Below the pieces are notes generated by a model that was given only the letters and a program-made list of their open reading frames with translations, was not told the origin of the DNA and ran no database searches. Positions 62,766 to 64,000 of a DNA stretch of 64,000 nt are shown piece by piece (position 1 is the first letter of the stretch; each line of letters starts with the position of its first letter). The DNA lies in NCBI GenBank assembly GCA_012520995.1, contig JAAYNI010000018.1, positions 1 through 64,000 of the forward strand, given 5' to 3'. Both the position numbers and the translations under genes were made by a program. This stretch comes from Candidatus Rifleibacteriota bacterium. GTDB taxonomy: Bacteria > Muiribacteriota > Ozemobacteria > Ozemobacterales > Ozemobacteraceae.

Positions 62766-63788
62766 TTAAAAAAATGTTCTGGAGTTTTTCTGTTGTAAGA
62801 AGGCATCAATACGGGTTTGAACATTCTTTTCCAGATTTCTGTAGAAGAACTGATAATCATAGAGGTGATAAACTCCATCTTGGAAAATACTCAAAACAGG
62901 AGGGTACTCCTTGGAGTTTACGTCTATCACTTTCAGAGCGCCGCGCTCGGGATGAATATAGGCGCCAGTCAGGGCAGGTATCTCGTTTGTGATATCCCCG
63001 TCATAGTTTGTGAAGCAAGCACCCAAATTAAAGGAATTATCAGCTATAATTCCGTCTGTCACCCAGTTCAAAGGGTTTATGGCAAGTGTTTTTGTTCCTT
63101 TTGGTATCATTAGAGAATCATCAATATGTTCGGCTTCGCTGTTAAATGAAATAATTACGCCCGTATCAGTTTCGCCCTCTGCAAATTTAAGGCCCGGATA
63201 TGCCCTCAAATCATTTTCTGCGATGTGCCAGCCAATGGCGTAGCAGGCAACAAGGTTTTTGGTGAAGTCAGCATTGCCTGCATACTCCTTCATCAGACGA
63301 AGGCACAGATCTGCTCCCTGCGAAAAGCCGGCAAGAATAAACGGGCGGTCATTGTTGCAATTATTCAAATAGTATGAAAAGGCATCTTTTATATCAAAAT
63401 AGGCTATTGCAAGATATTTCTCTCTTTCCTGAGGAGGCATCATATAGACATTCAGCCCTACTTGTCGATAATAGGGAGCAAAGAAACGTGCATTGTCATC
63501 GTAAATGCCTTTTTCCATATTTGTCGCTCCGAGAAAGTTTGCCCGTGTTTCTTTGTCATCCATGGCCATATTAAACGATGTTTCAGTTCCGCCGAAAACA
63601 GTAGGGCAGATGAAGAATACATCGGCGGATTTTTCAGACTGTTTGTTTTCAAAATAAGCCCAATTGTTCGCATCCTGCCAATTGATTGTGTTGGTATTTG
63701 AGCTTTTGCTATGGTTTTTGCATGCAGTCAGGGAGAAAATTAAAAATACGGATAAAATTATAGATATGACTTTATTTGTCTGTTTCAT
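62766..63788 (-). CDS. DUF3089 alpha/beta-hydrolase lipoprotein
   Basis: The 340 residues carry a lipoprotein signal with lipobox LTAC (SIILSVFLIFSLTACKNHSK). The body matches the DUF3089 family: SADVFFICPTVFGG, DDNARFFAPYYRQVGLNVYM, DAFSYYLNNCNNDRPFILA, and the nucleophile elbow GFSQGADLCLRLM. The catalytic triad is therefore probably Ser in GFSQG, with a later Asp and His (AYIHPERG) not proven. DUF3089 proteins are membrane-anchored esterase-like enzymes of unknown substrate. GAAGG lies 7 bases before the ATG. It is the last complete gene of the window. Confidence 0.85.
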   Translation of the reverse strand: MKQTNKVISIILSVFLIFSLTACKNHSKSSNTNTINWQDANNWAYFENKQSEKSADVFFICPTVFGGTETSFNMAMDDKETRANFLGATNMEKGIYDDNARFFAPYYRQVGLNVYMMPPQEREKYLAIAYFDIKDAFSYYLNNCNNDRPFILAGFSQGADLCLRLMKEYAGNADFTKNLVACYAIGWHIAENDLRAYPGLKFAEGETDTGVIISFNSEAEHIDDSLMIPKGTKTLAINPLNWVTDGIIADNSFNLGACFTNYDGDITNEIPALTGAYIHPERGALKVIDVNSKEYPPVLSIFQDGVYHLYDYQFFYRNLEKNVQTRIDAFLQQKNSRTFF

Positions 63789-64000
63789 ACATTACCTTCA
63801 AGCGTTATTTTTATTTAAAAATTGCCTTATAATTGTCTAAGTACACAAGATAGTATTTATTACACACATCTGTTCTCGCATAGTATCAGTGAATAGTAGA
63901 GAGTAAAATGTTAGGAACTTAATATTACAACCGATGGTTGCTTTTAGCAAATTAAGGAAGTTAAAGTGAGAGGTTGAATTTGCCTTCGGGAGATGTTCAA
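63789..64000. other. Non-coding end of window
   Basis: AT-rich upstream region of the DUF3089 gene. No ORF, RNA gene or clear terminator is visible up to the window edge. Confidence 0.4.

Overview
The window comes from a low-GC (by eye about 36-38 percent) diderm bacterium. A TolC-type outer-membrane factor sits with an RND pump, and there are several lipoprotein and Sec signal sequences. No rRNA, tRNA, CRISPR array, prophage or complete insertion sequence was recognised. HEAT repeats fused to a PilT-like ATPase, HEAT repeats fused to a class III cyclase, paired SpoIIE-type phosphatases and a SpoIID/LytB protein are together a style seen in deep-branching uncultured phyla. Candidatus Riflebacteria or relatives are my low-confidence guess, because no phylogenetic marker was tested.

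Layout. 0-4.4 kb: a TPR-like protein coupled to a SpoIID/LytB protein (minus strand), then an exported Ser/Thr-rich protein and a corrinoid adenosyltransferase (plus strand). 4.4-11.9 kb: a HEAT-PilT ATPase facing a promoter-driven operon of three pilin-like proteins, followed by a lipoprotein and a terminator; this looks like a type IV pilus or secretion module. 12.1-18.1 kb: a tightly overlapping adaptor/RND/TolC efflux operon. 18.3-18.9 kb: a DinJ/YafQ-type toxin-antitoxin pair with a palindrome inside its promoter. 18.9-27 kb: an HhH-type DUF2400 protein, a ThrRS-like/uridine-kinase fusion, an HATPase-GAF-GAF-degenerate GGDEF regulator, glutamate dehydrogenase, a HAD phosphatase and an exported zinc-ribbon protein. 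27.6-34.7 kb: a complete peptide ABC importer with YejA/YejB/YejE-like parts and separate OppD and OppF ATPases. 34.7-36 kb: two unknown proteins. 36-41.9 kb: two paralogous membrane SpoIIE-family proteins, the first lacking its metal-binding aspartates and the second intact. 41.9-48.6 kb: class I fumarase, a coiled-coil/GrpE-like/zinc-ribbon protein, a secreted pullulanase-type GH13 enzyme, a small 2[4Fe-4S] ferredoxin missing from the ORF track, and TrmL. 48.6-53.1 kb: a HEAT-cyclase convergent with a CCA-adding-type enzyme. 53.1-59.6 kb: a one-carbon cluster folD-gcvT-glyA-gcvH-gcvPA-gcvPB, with the CCA-type gene coupled to its end. 59.9-64 kb: an accessory region with an internally duplicated exported protein, a membrane protein with a doubtful start, a broken small lipoprotein gene, a glyoxalase and a DUF3089 lipoprotein hydrolase.

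The metabolic genes fit amino-acid and peptide fermentation: peptide uptake, glutamate dehydrogenase, glycine cleavage with tetrahydrofolate one-carbon recycling, fumarase and ferredoxin, plus extracellular alpha-glucan breakdown. The signalling genes combine cyclic nucleotide synthesis, phosphatase-type partner switching and HEAT scaffolds.

The intergenic DNA carries several dispersed short repeat families, many built on 7-bp units (TAGGGNG, GAGTGGC, CTAAGAT, AGTGGGT) and one on a roughly 10-bp CACAGATTAA unit. They often lie directly behind stop codons. They are the clearest structure in the window that gene content does not explain.
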